In this document: in pieces, positions 27,507-36,183 of the stretch
Numbering within the stretch: position 1 is the stretch's first letter
Layout of the letters: each line of letters opens with the position of its first letter
Assembly (NCBI GenBank): GCA_010672925.1
Contig: JAAHFP010000013.1
Location: forward strand, 1-64,000
From: Symploca sp. SIO1C2
GTDB taxonomy: Bacteria > Cyanobacteriota > Cyanobacteriia > Cyanobacteriales > Coleofasciculaceae
DNA length: 64,000 bases
Direction of reading: 5' to 3'
Made by a program: the position numbers and the translations under genes
Notes under the pieces: model-generated
What the model was told of the DNA's origin: nothing
Databases searched by the model: none
Seen by the model: the letters and a program-made list of their open reading frames with translations, nothing else

Positions 27507-30500
27507 ATGTGGTCAAAATTAAGCTCAGGTCACAAAGGATGGATTGCTTTACTAATTACAGCTCCAATAGTGGCAGGATTAGTAATTGCGGTCAAATTAA
27601 CGGGATTTTTTCAGCTACTAGAATGGGCAATATATGATCAATTCTTTTGTCTGCGTCCTACCAAACCCATTGATGAGCGTATTTTAATTGTCGCTATTGA
27701 TGAGTCAGATATCAACTATCTTGGGAAATGGCCGATTCCGGATGCAGCCCTAGCGCGATTAATTAAGATACTCAATCAACATCAGCCTGCAGCAATTGGC
27801 TTAGATTTATATCGCGATTTACCTGTAGAACCGGGTCATCAAGACTGGTTAGAAGTGATGGAATCTACCCCAAACCTCATTGGGGTAGAGAAAGCCGTTG
27901 GTACTAAAGTAGCTCCCCCTAATACCTTGAGCAAAATGGAGCAAGTGGCTCTAACTGATCTATTGGTGGATGCTGATGGTAAAGTTCGTCGAGCTTTACT
28001 ATCTTACAGAACTCCGGGGGGTCCATTGAGATTTGGTTTAGGTAGCAAATTGGCTTTGATCTATCTCGAAGCCAAAGACATTACCCTAGAGATCCTTGAT
28101 GATGCCAAAAAGCATTATCGCTTGGGTCAGGGTATCTTTGTGCCTTTTAAAGAAAATGATGGAGGCTATGTCCGTACCAACTCCGGTGGCTATCAAATCT
28201 TCTTGAATTATCGCGGTCAACAAGACCGTTTCCGTACTGTAACATTAACTGAAGTATTAGAAAATCAGGTAGAGCCAGAGTTAATTCGTGATCGCCTGAT
28301 CTTTGTTGGTTCTATTGCCGCCAGTCTTAACGATGAGTTTTATACACCCTACAGCAGTCGTCTGAGTAACGCACCCCAACCTACACCTGGAGTAGTAATT
28401 CATGCTAGTTTAACCAGCAATATGTTGAGTGCAGCCCTTGATGGGCAACCACTAATTAGGGTTTGGGCTGAACCTTGGGAATGGTTATGGATTTTGGCTT
28501 GGTCTGGTATTGGTGCTACCTTACATTGGGGATTGTTAGATCTTGATCAATACCGTAAGCAGATTGCTACCCGTTGTACAGTTGGGGGTCTTTACATTGC
28601 TCTAACTGGAGTTATTCTGGTTACTGGTAGTTACCTTGCTTTTCTTGCAGGTTGGTGGATTCCGATTATTCCTCCCTTAGTAGCTTTGAGTGGCTCAGCA
28701 ATGGCTATCACTAGTTATCAAATCCTCAAGTTACAGCAACAACGTACAGAATTAGCCTACCAAAAATTCAGTATAGAGCAAGAGAAAATCAAAGCTGAAG
28801 CTGCATCCCAGGCAAAAAGCCAATTACTGGCAAAAATGAGTCACGAGTTGCGAACTCCCCTCAATGCCATCTTGGGGTTCACCCAAATTATGAGCCGTAG
28901 TTCCCAACTGAGCAATGAACATCAGGAATATCTAGACATTATCAACCGCAGCGGTGAGCACTTACTAGAGTTAATCAATGACGTTTTGGATTTGTCAAAG
29001 ATCGAAGCAGGCATGATGTTGCTTTATGAAAGTAGCTTTGATTTGTATTATCTGCTTGATGGTCTCGAAGAAATGTTTAAATTTAAAGCTGCTGATAAAG
29101 AGTTACAGCTAATTTTTCAGGTAGCTCCGAATGTTCCTCAACATATCACAACAGACAAAAAAAAGTTGCGAGTTTGTTTACTCAACCTCCTTTCCAATGC
29201 GATTAAATTTACTCAATCAGGTACTGTAACCTTGCGTGTGGGGCTAGTGAGAGAGGGAGATGGGGAGATGGGGAGATGGGGGGAAAAGGGAGACAAGGGA
29301 GACAAGGGAGACAAGGGAGACAAGGGAGACAAGGGAGAAGAAAAGAAATTAAATATACCAATCCTCAATTCCCAATTCCCAATTCCCAAACAACAAAAGA
29401 CAAAGGACAAACAACAAACAACACAAGACAAAGGACAAACAACAATTCACTTTGAAGTAGAAGACACTGGATGTGGCATTAGCCCAAAAGAAATTGATAG
29501 TCTATTTAAGGATTTTTTCCAAACCCAAATAGGTCAGCAATCCACTGAAGGTACAGGTTTAGGTTTAACTATTACCCAAAGTTTTGTGCAATTGATGGGG
29601 GGAGAGATTACAGTTAGTAGCGTAGTTGGGGAGGGAACAGTTTTTGGGTTTGAGATCAAAGCTATGCCAGGAAAGGCATCTGAAGCAATATCTCCACCTC
29701 TCAAGCGGGTAATTGCTTTAGAGCCAACCCAGGCAGAGTACCGTATTTTAGTAGCAGATGATCGCGAAGAAAACCGCACTTTGCTAGTTAAATTACTAGA
29801 GCCGATTGGTTTTGAAGTGCGTGAAGCAGCTAATGGCAAAGAAGCAGTGGCATTATGGGAGACTTGGCAACCACACCTCATTTGGATGGATACCCGAATG
29901 CCGGTGATGGATGGTATAGAGGCAACTAGAATTATTAGGGCTAGGGGGAAGTGGGGAGATGGGGAGATGGGGAGATGGGGAAATGGGGGAGCTGAGGAGG
30001 ATAAGGGAGACAAGGAGACAAGGGAGATATTTTCAATTCCCGATTTTCAAATAACAAAAAACAAACAACTAACAACTAACAACAAACAACCAACAACAAT
30101 TCCCATAATTATTGCTCTCACTGCCAGTGCATTTGAAGATAAGCAAGAGGAAATATTAGCAGCAGGCTCAGATGATTTTGTACTTAAGCCTTTTAGCGAT
30201 GAGATAATTTTTACTAAAATATCTCAATATTTAGAAGTACGCTATCTTTATGAAGATGTATCCCAATCTTCCGCAACTTCTGGGAAAGTGGTGGGGATTA
30301 TTAGTCACTTGAAAGGGGCTTCATTTTTCCACAAAGAGCTGTCAGTAATGCCTTCAAGTTGGTTAATAGATCTAGACCAGGCAGCTTTAATCTTAGATGA
30401 AGAGTCAATTACCCATTTAATTAAACAAATACCAGAGAATCAAGCATCTCTGGCCGAAGCATTAAAAAATTTAGTTAATGATTTTCGCTTTGATCTGATC

Positions 30501-30554
30501 TATGAATATACCCAATCAGTTATAGAAAATAACAAAATTGAGGTGAGGTATTAG
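27507..30554 (+). CDS. CHASE2 hybrid sensor histidine kinase with two in-frame repeat insertions
   Basis: 1015 residues. One N-terminal membrane helix (about 12-35) precedes an extracytoplasmic CHASE2 domain (about 40-320; DERILIVAIDESDI, GLDLYRDLPVE), followed by about three membrane helices (325-410) and a coiled coil. HisKA has KMSHELRTPL (phospho-acceptor His446). The HATPase has N-box LLNLLSNAIKFT, then EVEDTGCGI and GTGLGLTI. The receiver domain has the phospho-acceptor Asp795 (IWMDTRMPVMDG) and Lys in VLKPFS. About 66 residues of repeat-derived sequence are inserted between the N-box and EVEDTGCGI (29250-29448), and about 52 in the receiver between TRIIRA and PIIIALTASAF (29943-30098). 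All catalytic motifs survive. It is the last gene of the CHAT/DUF928 group. Confidence 0.85.
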   Translation: MWSKLSSGHKGWIALLITAPIVAGLVIAVKLTGFFQLLEWAIYDQFFCLRPTKPIDERILIVAIDESDINYLGKWPIPDAALARLIKILNQHQPAAIGLDLYRDLPVEPGHQDWLEVMESTPNLIGVEKAVGTKVAPPNTLSKMEQVALTDLLVDADGKVRRALLSYRTPGGPLRFGLGSKLALIYLEAKDITLEILDDAKKHYRLGQGIFVPFKENDGGYVRTNSGGYQIFLNYRGQQDRFRTVTLTEVLENQVEPELIRDRLIFVGSIAASLNDEFYTPYSSRLSNAPQPTPGVVIHASLTSNMLSAALDGQPLIRVWAEPWEWLWILAWSGIGATLHWGLLDLDQYRKQIATRCTVGGLYIALTGVILVTGSYLAFLAGWWIPIIPPLVALSGSAMAITSYQILKLQQQRTELAYQKFSIEQEKIKAEAASQAKSQLLAKMSHELRTPLNAILGFTQIMSRSSQLSNEHQEYLDIINRSGEHLLELINDVLDLSKIEAGMMLLYESSFDLYYLLDGLEEMFKFKAADKELQLIFQVAPNVPQHITTDKKKLRVCLLNLLSNAIKFTQSGTVTLRVGLVREGDGEMGRWGEKGDKGDKGDKGDKGDKGEEKKLNIPILNSQFPIPKQQKTKDKQQTTQDKGQTTIHFEVEDTGCGISPKEIDSLFKDFFQTQIGQQSTEGTGLGLTITQSFVQLMGGEITVSSVVGEGTVFGFEIKAMPGKASEAISPPLKRVIALEPTQAEYRILVADDREENRTLLVKLLEPIGFEVREAANGKEAVALWETWQPHLIWMDTRMPVMDGIEATRIIRARGKWGDGEMGRWGNGGAEEDKGDKETREIFSIPDFQITKNKQLTTNNKQPTTIPIIIALTASAFEDKQEEILAAGSDDFVLKPFSDEIIFTKISQYLEVRYLYEDVSQSSATSGKVVGIISHLKGASFFHKELSVMPSSWLIDLDQAALILDEESITHLIKQIPENQASLAEALKNLVNDFRFDLIYEYTQSVIENNKIEVRY
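29250..29448 (+). repeat. In-frame composite low-complexity element (copy 4, inside HATPase)
   Basis: GGGGAGATGG units, five GGGAGACAA 9-mers (coding KGD), AATTCCCAATTCCC, then CAAC/GGACAAA 7-mers. It lies between two strands of the ATPase domain, upstream of EVEDTGCGI. Confidence 0.85.
29943..30098 (+). repeat. In-frame composite low-complexity element (copy 5, inside receiver domain)
   Basis: GGGGAGATGG units, GGGAGACAAGG, GGGAGATATTTTC, AATTCCCGATTTTC, then CAACTAACAAC-type 7-mers. It lies between TRIIRA and the strand PIIIALTASAF of the receiver. Confidence 0.85.
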
Positions 30555-30570
30555 ACATTGATCACAAGTT

Positions 30571-30699
30571 ATATCAAGTTCGGATAAACAGTTATAATTC
30601 TCTTCTACCTTGCAACCTTCTTTCTTCCCTCCTGCCTCGGAGCCTCCTGCCTCCTACCTTATTGCCACTAAAGTGTAAGTATTCTACCGAACTTGATAT
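30571..30699. repeat. Small element with perfect 13-bp terminal inverted repeats
   Basis: ATATCAAGTTCGG (30571-30583) and CCGAACTTGATAT (30687-30699) are perfect inverted repeats. The interior contains GCCTCGGAGCCTCCTGCC, the same low-complexity block as near 34681-34715. Confidence 0.7.
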
Positions 30700-30740
30700 G
30701 AATAAGGAAAGCCACTGACTTACTTCTGTTCGTAGAAGGT

Positions 30741-31733
30741 CTACTTCCACACATCTTTATCTGATAAATATCGAAAAGCATCAGTAGTATCTTCTGGTTG
30801 ATAATAGGAAAAGAGATTGGGGGGATAACGATTGACGTATTGATCAAAGACTGAGCGGTAAAGTTCCATATGTACAGAGGGTGGGTAGTGGCTGGCTCGA
30901 AATTCGGCAATAGGAATGGTTACTGTTATAGAAGACTCGTGAACCGAGTTAGCTTGTTTCATAAGCATACCGTTGGGATCATAAATAGCAGAACCACCAC
31001 TGCCTCCATCGGCAAAGAACCCTGGATTATTGGGAGAGACGGCATTGTTGGCAATTGCCGTATAAACGCGGTTATAATACGAAGTTGCTTGAACATCAAA
31101 GGAATTAAATCCTCCTGAAGCAGTTCGCAAGATGATTTCTGCACCTTTCATGGCAAAAGCTCGGAATAGTTCTGGTTCTTTCTGTATCGAGCTAGTGGCA
31201 ATATTACCGATGGGGGTACGAGTCACGGGAATAACTGCATCCCAACCATACATCTCAACATATTGCTCGAGCACATCATAAATTGAAGTAGTGAACAGTT
31301 CAAAACCTGAGCCAAAAACAGCTTTAATGTTTCTAGGCTTCCAGTGTTTCTCCACAATCTCGCCATCAGGACCGATAATTGTGGTGATTGATAGTATATG
31401 GTTAGGCCATGCTTTATCCTTAGCGTAAGAACCGAAGACAATATAACAGCTGTGTTCCTTCGCTTTTTTTCCGATCGCCTCTGTCTCTTCCCCTGGAATC
31501 TCGATCGCTATTTTGAGCAAATCCTGTCGATTCCATCTATTGGAGTAACCTGTAATCGGAAATTCATGAAATAACAGTAAGTCTTTTGGTCCTCCCCAAT
31601 TATTAGCAATATCAATGAGCTCTAACAGATGATTGAGGTTCTCCTGACGGGTTTGCTCTATCCGATTTACATCGACACCCCGTATGCGAGATTGGACAAC
31701 ACTGAGGCGAATGACAGGTTTGGCTAGCTCCAC
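30741..31733 (-). CDS. Nitrilase-fold carbon-nitrogen hydrolase homologue lacking the catalytic Cys
   Basis: 330 residues with the nitrilase fold. The catalytic Glu is in LLFHEFPITGYS and the Lys in VEKHWKPRNI. The third strand, normally GxxICYE, reads IGNIATSSIQKEPELF, so the nucleophile Cys is absent. The following FAMKGAEIILRTASGG is as expected. I recall amidase/formamidase-like relatives with a Ser-Glu version here, so this may be a divergent subfamily rather than a dead enzyme. The gene stands alone between a CHASE2 kinase (convergent) and a nuclease gene. Substrate unknown. Confidence 0.7.
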   Translation of the reverse strand: MELAKPVIRLSVVQSRIRGVDVNRIEQTRQENLNHLLELIDIANNWGGPKDLLLFHEFPITGYSNRWNRQDLLKIAIEIPGEETEAIGKKAKEHSCYIVFGSYAKDKAWPNHILSITTIIGPDGEIVEKHWKPRNIKAVFGSGFELFTTSIYDVLEQYVEMYGWDAVIPVTRTPIGNIATSSIQKEPELFRAFAMKGAEIILRTASGGFNSFDVQATSYYNRVYTAIANNAVSPNNPGFFADGGSGGSAIYDPNGMLMKQANSVHESSITVTIPIAEFRASHYPPSVHMELYRSVFDQYVNRYPPNLFSYYQPEDTTDAFRYLSDKDVWK

Positions 31734-31773
31734 TTTAAATCAATCCAAAACAGGTATTAGGGATTAGGTTACC

Positions 31774-31892
31774 ACTAGTACCGCTGCGCGGAATTAAAAA
31801 TTAAAAATTAAAAATTAAAAATTGAAAATGCTTATAGAGTAAGGATTCTATCGCTCTCAAACTAGTGGGTTATTTCTGCTGGGCTGCACTAG
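31774..31892. repeat. CTAGTGCAGC-type inverted-repeat element
   Basis: CTAGTACCGCTGCGCGGAATT at the left and GCTGGGCTGCACTAG at the right. Reverse complement of the copies at 23021 and 56667 (shared core ATAGAATCCTTACTCTAT). It contains about five AAAAATT heptamers. Confidence 0.75.
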
Positions 31893-31930
31893 AAGGAATA
31901 AAGTAGGGTAATTATATAACACACCAACAC

Positions 31931-33445
31931 CTAATCCCCTACCTGGTAAAAGTCTACTAACCACTGTTTGAGGCGATAGGTAGCACGGCAATCATCTTCG
32001 TTGTAGCGTCTAATAATCTCTAGAAGAGAGCGATTACCGGTTTCCAACCACTGACTATACAAACAAACACATTGGGAGCCACTAATTTCCCGATCCCGCC
32101 ACTCAAAACCCAACCATCGAGCCAGATTTTTGAGAGAATAACTCTCAACTGGCAAAGTAACTGTATTTATTACCTGCTGATGCACATCTCTTAACCGGGG
32201 AAGCAGGGGTTGAATCAGTTGTGATGGAGTATGGTAAAGTTTGGCTAAGCGCTTGAGGGCTTCTACTTCATAGCTAGCAAAATGGAAGATTGGAGCATCT
32301 GGGTAGAGCCAAACTAATTCTAAAAATTGCTGCCAAATTGACTCTTCTGCTATTGGTTTTTCTGCTAGTAAAGGATAAAATTTTTCTGTACGACTATGCC
32401 GCTCAACTACTAAAATACCCAGTAAATAGTCTAGCTTTAAACTAGGCTCAGCTTCAATATCAAAGTATAACTCGACATCTGCTGTGGAGAAGAAATTGAT
32501 GTCAGGCTCAGAGGTTGAGGGAGAAAGATACTCTCCAGAAACAGTTGCTTCCCTGACATCCAAAGAGTTGTAATTATGACGGAGAATGGCACGATTTTGT
32601 GCTGTTGCTTGAGCCTGTTGTAGCAAATCAGCTGCAATTTTTTCACTTAACACCGACTCCAAAGTAGTAACAGAAGTAGCGGCAATCGATTCTACCGTAG
32701 TTAATCCCAAAGACTGCAACTCCTGGTAGCGACGAGGGGTAACTCCTGGCAACAGAGAAAGATGCTTTTGAGATTTAGCGATCGCGTAACAACTACTATG
32801 CCACTGACAAAGACCACATTTCTGACGGGAGATAAATATTTCTGGCTCTTTTTGCTGTTGCAATGTCTCCAGACATTCCCCTACCAGTTTTTGCATCACT
32901 GGTATCCAAATATCTAAGTTTACTGCATGAACCTTTTGGCGACGCAAAATTAACCAAGCTGTAGTTGGCCATATTTTTTGTACCACTGCCAGGATTTGAG
33001 CACAAAAAGCAGCAATAATTTTATATTCTGGCTTGGGACGTTTCCCTAATTTAATGGTAGTGGGGACATAGAGCCAATCACCAAAAATTGATCTTCCTGG
33101 TTGTTTTACTAACAAATCAGGAGAGCTGACCAATTTCTGTCCCTCGACTGTTTTTGTCAGTAACACTCCTTGGGAAATACGCTCCGTTCCCTGTTGCATC
33201 AAACTCCAAGTTGCTTGAGCTCCAGCTTCCCAATCTCTATCAGGATAGTTGGGTTTTTGATAAGGAGCAAGAGCAAAAACTGCTTTTTTATGAGTAAAGC
33301 TATCCTGTCGCAGCTTTAATAGGAAATCTTGGGGTTGTTCTTGCTCAGAGAGGTCTCCATAAATTTCTAGGAACGCTCTACGCCGACAACGTTTGTAATC
33401 TAGCAGTAATTCATCTGTTAACAGCAGTTGTTTGTCATTTGTCAT
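31931..33445 (-). CDS. TM0106-family RecB-like nuclease fused to an RNase H-fold exonuclease domain
   Basis: 504 residues. The N-terminal half is RecB/Cas4-like: DELLLDYKRCRRRAFLE is the first helix, VSSPDLLVKQPG supplies the acidic nuclease residue, and the cluster KCGLCQWHSSCY suggests an Fe-S or Zn site with an upstream Cys. A helix-hairpin-helix-like stretch follows (LLPGVTPRRYQELQSLGL). The C-terminal half has the DEDD-type exonuclease shape (VELYFDIEAEPS ... FHFASYEVEALKRL ... YNEDDCRATYRLKQWL). The ATG and next codons (MTNDKQ) fall in a tandem repeat, so TTG a few codons on may be the original start. It may act in DNA repair; no CRISPR locus is present to suggest a Cas4-like role. Confidence 0.75.
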   Translation of the reverse strand: MTNDKQLLLTDELLLDYKRCRRRAFLEIYGDLSEQEQPQDFLLKLRQDSFTHKKAVFALAPYQKPNYPDRDWEAGAQATWSLMQQGTERISQGVLLTKTVEGQKLVSSPDLLVKQPGRSIFGDWLYVPTTIKLGKRPKPEYKIIAAFCAQILAVVQKIWPTTAWLILRRQKVHAVNLDIWIPVMQKLVGECLETLQQQKEPEIFISRQKCGLCQWHSSCYAIAKSQKHLSLLPGVTPRRYQELQSLGLTTVESIAATSVTTLESVLSEKIAADLLQQAQATAQNRAILRHNYNSLDVREATVSGEYLSPSTSEPDINFFSTADVELYFDIEAEPSLKLDYLLGILVVERHSRTEKFYPLLAEKPIAEESIWQQFLELVWLYPDAPIFHFASYEVEALKRLAKLYHTPSQLIQPLLPRLRDVHQQVINTVTLPVESYSLKNLARWLGFEWRDREISGSQCVCLYSQWLETGNRSLLEIIRRYNEDDCRATYRLKQWLVDFYQVGD

Positions 33446-33613
33446 TTGTCGTTTGTCATTTGTTATTTGTCATTTGTTGTTTGTTATTTGTCGTTTGTTA
33501 TAGCAATTATCGCAAATCCTGAAGTTATATCTAACTTTATTCTCAATTCTCAATTCCCAATTCTCAATTCTCAATTCCCAATTCTCAATTCTCAATTCCC
33601 AATTCTCAATTCT
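33425..33613. repeat. Tandem heptamer tracts (TTTGTCA/TTTGTTA and AATTCTC/AATTCCC)
   Basis: 33425-33500 is a run of TTTGTCA-like 7-mers; 33538-33613 is a run of CAATTCTC/CAATTCCC units that reaches into the 3' end of narM. These are short tandemly repeated repetitive sequences of the type known in cyanobacteria. Confidence 0.75.
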
Positions 33614-34070
33614 CCATTTTCACCAAGCCAAATTCCTGGAGTGCTGGTAAAAAGTTTTTGTTTTCATGGCTAGGTCTACTAAGTTTCATTAAGGCAAAGC
33701 GCTGTACAGGAGCCAATGATTTCCATTGGGATAAGGTAATCGATATTCCCAACTCCTGAGCTTTTCCCTCAATGCTGGAGGGAATAATTGTAGCATCCAG
33801 CCAAGGGGGATGAGGTTCGATAGCCAGTTTAGAAGCGACTGTACCTGTATGTGCCAAAACTAGTTGTTGTAAATATTCCTCATAAGCAGTGATTTCCTCT
33901 ACTGTAGTGCAGGGCATCTCTACAAGTGCTTGACGCTCTTGCTGGATAAATTTATTCCAGTGGAGCAATTTGAGTTTGACTCCACAAGTGTCTAATTTCA
34001 GTCGCACTTGCATTGGTATACAATTTAAAGAATTAACAAAGTCGGCTTCAAATTGGAAAAAGTAGGTCAT
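33606..34070 (-). CDS. narM: Nitrate-reductase-associated protein NarM
   Basis: 154 residues. FQFEADFVNSLNCIPMQVRL, then LDTCGVKLKLLHWNKF, MPCTTVEEITAYEEYLQ and VQRFALMKLSRPSHENKN match my recollection of NarM, required for active nitrate reductase in cyanobacteria. No nar/nrt genes are in the window, so here it is unlinked. Its last codons lie at the edge of an AATTCTC repeat tract, which may have altered the C-terminus (FGLVKMEN). Confidence 0.8.
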   Translation of the reverse strand: MTYFFQFEADFVNSLNCIPMQVRLKLDTCGVKLKLLHWNKFIQQERQALVEMPCTTVEEITAYEEYLQQLVLAHTGTVASKLAIEPHPPWLDATIIPSSIEGKAQELGISITLSQWKSLAPVQRFALMKLSRPSHENKNFLPALQEFGLVKMEN

Positions 34071-34144
34071 ATTGGTTATTAGTTGTTTGTTGTTTGTTGT
34101 CTGTTATTTGCTGGTTGATTGCCCAAAAAAATATTTTTTTCAGT

Positions 34145-34612
34145 TCAAGGGTTTCTTCTATAATTGCTTCTACGGATAATCCAGTAACTAAATGATAGAG
34201 CCAAAATAGTAAAGGCTAAGCCCATTACCTGTATTCCTGAAGTTTTTGAAAGGTCAAGAATAATAATTTTACGTGAGACAGCAATTAAAGAAGTGACTAT
34301 TACTAATTCTACTTGAATAACATGTTTGCGTAGATAGGCAGTAATGTTTTCTAAGATTTCCAGGGCTATCAAAATATTTAAGAACAAACCAAAAATATTC
34401 AAGAGTCCTTTAGTAAAAAAGCCTGATTCTTCAGAAAATAGTTGCTTAGACAGGACAAAAATTAGGTCATACAGTGCCACTAAGATGATCACTACCATAA
34501 CCACAGACAAAATTTTGGAGACAAAACCCTCCATTTGATCTAACCATTTTAAAAAACTCTTGTCTCGACAAGAGTCTCTGAATAGAAGTAAAAACTTTTT
34601 TAACTGCTGCAT
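34145..34612 (-). CDS. PsiE-like membrane protein
   Basis: 155 residues from ATG 34612 (MQQLKKFLLLF); an upstream in-frame TTG is less likely. Four hydrophobic helices (VVMVVIILVALYDL; LLNIFGLFLNILIALEIL; VELVIVTSLIAVSRKIIILD; VMGLAFTILALSFSYWII) with the pattern ALEILENITAYL...VIVTSLIAVSRKIII fit the phosphate-starvation-inducible PsiE family. The physiological role is unclear. It lies between narM and a Ser/Thr kinase, all on the minus strand. Confidence 0.65.
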   Translation of the reverse strand: MQQLKKFLLLFRDSCRDKSFLKWLDQMEGFVSKILSVVMVVIILVALYDLIFVLSKQLFSEESGFFTKGLLNIFGLFLNILIALEILENITAYLRKHVIQVELVIVTSLIAVSRKIIILDLSKTSGIQVMGLAFTILALSFSYWIIRRSNYRRNP

Positions 34613-34665
34613 TGTTATGTAAATTCCGGCGGCCAAAATGATATTAACATTACCTGAGTTCGGAA

Positions 34666-36126
34666 TTAAGCTTCTCTCCTGCCTCCTGCCTCGGAGCCTC
34701 CTGCCTCCTGCCTTCTTGCACTAGGTGATCGCACTTCCTCTAAAAAACTATTGACCTGTTGTACCAACCACTCTTTTTGTGCTGATGTTAACCATTTGCC
34801 AAATCGATGGGTGCGTGCTCCTTCGACAACTATACAAGCTGTTATTGCTTTTCCATTAGCTTGGTGTTGTGTATCCAATTCTATCCAGTTGATATCCATT
34901 GTCCGTCCTTTCCTCCAGTAACTCTGGCGCAACAACTTCCACTTGAGTTGGCTCAACAGTGTCCACTGCAACTGAAAGTTTTGCCTGTCAATCTCTAAGT
35001 AGATATGACCTGTTAGCCTAAAAATATTCTTGATAAACATCCACAGAATTACTGGCACACAAAATAAAATTGTTACTCCCGCAAGTGATAGCAGTTGTTG
35101 GAGAGCAAAAGAACTCGATGCCAAAGAACTAAAGGATAAAATTACCACCACCGCTAGCACAAAACTGATAACTGCTCCTCTAAATAAGTTTTCCTGCTGC
35201 TGAGATTGCCACCCAATCGGGGGAATATCTAGTACCAGTTGATCGATATTTTTGCTTAAGGTGATGCGGCTACCAGGAAACCGAAGCTGCTTAGTTGCTT
35301 CTTTTTTGAGAGTAATTGATTTCCCCCGCAGCTGAAGTAATGCTTCTTGTGCTGAAGGAAATCTATCTTCCGCAACCGGTTCCAGCATTTTCTCTAACCA
35401 GTCGGCAAATTGAGGAGAGATTTTAACCTGAGAGCGAAAATCAATTTTGAGCCGACGTTGGGGTAAATCAGCAGGTGAGCGATGGGTTAACAGAAACAGT
35501 AAAGTGGCACCCAAGCTGTACAAATCAGATGTTGGGTAAGCTTGTCCCCTAAATTGCTCTGGAGCCATGTAACCATAGCTGCCGACTACTGTGCTACCTT
35601 GGGTGAGAGTATTTCGATAGACATTCTGCACTGCACCAAAATCTACTAGGAATACTTTTCCCTGTTTATTACAAATCAGATTTTGGGGTTTGATGTCCCT
35701 GTGGATAATTGGGGGTGATAAATGGTGAAGATAGTGCAGAATTTTGAGAACCTGTATCGCCAACTTCTTGACTGTGGCTTCATTTGGCCGCCAACCCTGC
35801 TCCACTAAAGAGGCTAGAGACTTACCTACTGCTAGTTCCTGGATGATATAAAACCAGTGATTCTCAGCAGTATCCACCTGGAAGTAGTTAAGGTAGTTAG
35901 GAATAGCAGAGTGATTTAAGCTGGAGAGTACTTGTGCTTCTCTCTTAAATAGTTCCAATACTTTCCAGTCTTTCATCCCTAGCAATGATAGCTCTTTGAG
36001 TGCTACTCTTTGACTACTGTTTTGATCTTGAGCTGCGTAGGTAGTACCGGTTCCCCCACTCCCCAAGATTCCGGAAATTTTATACCGTTGGGCGATGATG
36101 TCTCCGGGTTTGTGTAGTGCTTCCAT
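34666..36126 (-). CDS. Serine/threonine protein kinase with two membrane helices
   Basis: 486 residues from ATG 36126 (MEALHKPGDIIAQRYKI). The kinase domain has GSGGTGTTY (glycine loop), VALKEL (Lys), IIHRDIKPQN (catalytic loop), LVDFGAV (DFG) and GYMAPEQF. Two hydrophobic helices (about residues 316-366) are followed by a basic soluble domain. The last residues (RRQEAGGSEAGGRREA) are encoded by the GGCAGGAGGC tandem block, so a repeat has replaced or extended the C-terminus. A second kinase gene is immediately upstream with a gap of about 57 bases; the two may be cotranscribed. Confidence 0.85.
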   Translation of the reverse strand: MEALHKPGDIIAQRYKISGILGSGGTGTTYAAQDQNSSQRVALKELSLLGMKDWKVLELFKREAQVLSSLNHSAIPNYLNYFQVDTAENHWFYIIQELAVGKSLASLVEQGWRPNEATVKKLAIQVLKILHYLHHLSPPIIHRDIKPQNLICNKQGKVFLVDFGAVQNVYRNTLTQGSTVVGSYGYMAPEQFRGQAYPTSDLYSLGATLLFLLTHRSPADLPQRRLKIDFRSQVKISPQFADWLEKMLEPVAEDRFPSAQEALLQLRGKSITLKKEATKQLRFPGSRITLSKNIDQLVLDIPPIGWQSQQQENLFRGAVISFVLAVVVILSFSSLASSSFALQQLLSLAGVTILFCVPVILWMFIKNIFRLTGHIYLEIDRQNFQLQWTLLSQLKWKLLRQSYWRKGRTMDINWIELDTQHQANGKAITACIVVEGARTHRFGKWLTSAQKEWLVQQVNSFLEEVRSPSARRQEAGGSEAGGRREA

Positions 36127-36183
36127 GATGCAGGCAACAGGGTAAAAATAAGCTTTGAACACCTAATACCTAACACCTAACAG

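Noticed and set aside
33425-33613. Regular short repeats as a possible CRISPR array
   Set aside because: The units are contiguous 7-8 bases with no spacers; these are short tandem repeats. No cas genes are in the window, and the TM0106-type nuclease next to it is not evidence of one.
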